Positions 14,848-14,849 of a DNA stretch of 14,849 nucleotides are shown here, one piece after another. Origin of the DNA: an uncultured Sphingomonadaceae bacterium (GTDB lineage Bacteria; Pseudomonadota; Alphaproteobacteria; Sphingomonadales; Sphingomonadaceae); NCBI GenBank assembly GCA_938016505.1, contig CALLWN010000361.1, positions 1 through 14,849 on the forward strand. The letters run 5' to 3'. Under the pieces are notes generated by a model. It was given only the letters and a program-made list of their open reading frames with translations. It did no database searches and was not told the DNA's origin. The translations under genes and the position numbers were made by a program. The first letter of the stretch is position 1. Each line of letters begins with the position of its first letter.

Positions 14848-14849
14848 GT

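Overview
The window is dense, GC-rich chromosomal DNA from an alphaproteobacterium, most likely of the order Sphingomonadales. The evidence is the high GC content, many GTG starts, an SDHAF4-like DUF1674 gene, a 41-residue zinc-free L36, an htpX-rsmB pair, and an Hsp20 gene with a RpoH-like promoter and a ROSE-like leader. The genus cannot be fixed by reading alone. No tRNA, rRNA, CRISPR array, insertion sequence or phage gene was seen. Most genes are core housekeeping genes, and no stretch over 300 bases lacks a gene.

Layout. Bases 2-652 hold the 3' part of a class I aminotransferase. Its end overlaps a convergent 59-residue DUF1674 gene (789-610, minus). A plus-strand group follows: an SDR oxidoreductase, the membrane protease HtpX, the rRNA methyltransferase RsmB, and a membrane-anchored phytase/esterase-like protein joined to rsmB by a GTGA overlap. 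It ends against rpmB (L28, minus) at a candidate terminator. Next come a YciI-like protein (plus) whose end overlaps a HAD hydrolase (minus); the HAD gene lies directly downstream of rpmJ (L36, minus).

From about 6557 to 11232 six plus-strand genes lie close together: a DUF4136 lipoprotein, an M14 carboxypeptidase, phosphoglycerate mutase gpmA, purE, purK and a secreted TPR protein. purE and purK overlap by GTGA and carry out two consecutive steps of purine synthesis (AIR to N5-CAIR by PurK, then to CAIR by PurE). The TPR gene converges on a DUF2855 gene (minus) at a strong hairpin. The last part is an hsp20 gene (minus) diverging from alaS (plus, cut off by the window end).

The most notable signal is upstream of hsp20. 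A RpoH-like promoter (CTTGAA, 15 bp, CCTATTT) is followed by a leader of roughly 95 nt. The leader ends in a hairpin in which UUGCU faces the AGGAU of the ribosome binding site, the arrangement of ROSE RNA thermometers. Hsp20 would then be controlled by heat twice, at transcription and at translation. A perfect 9-bp terminator hairpin closes this one-gene unit. No undescribed multi-gene system was found.
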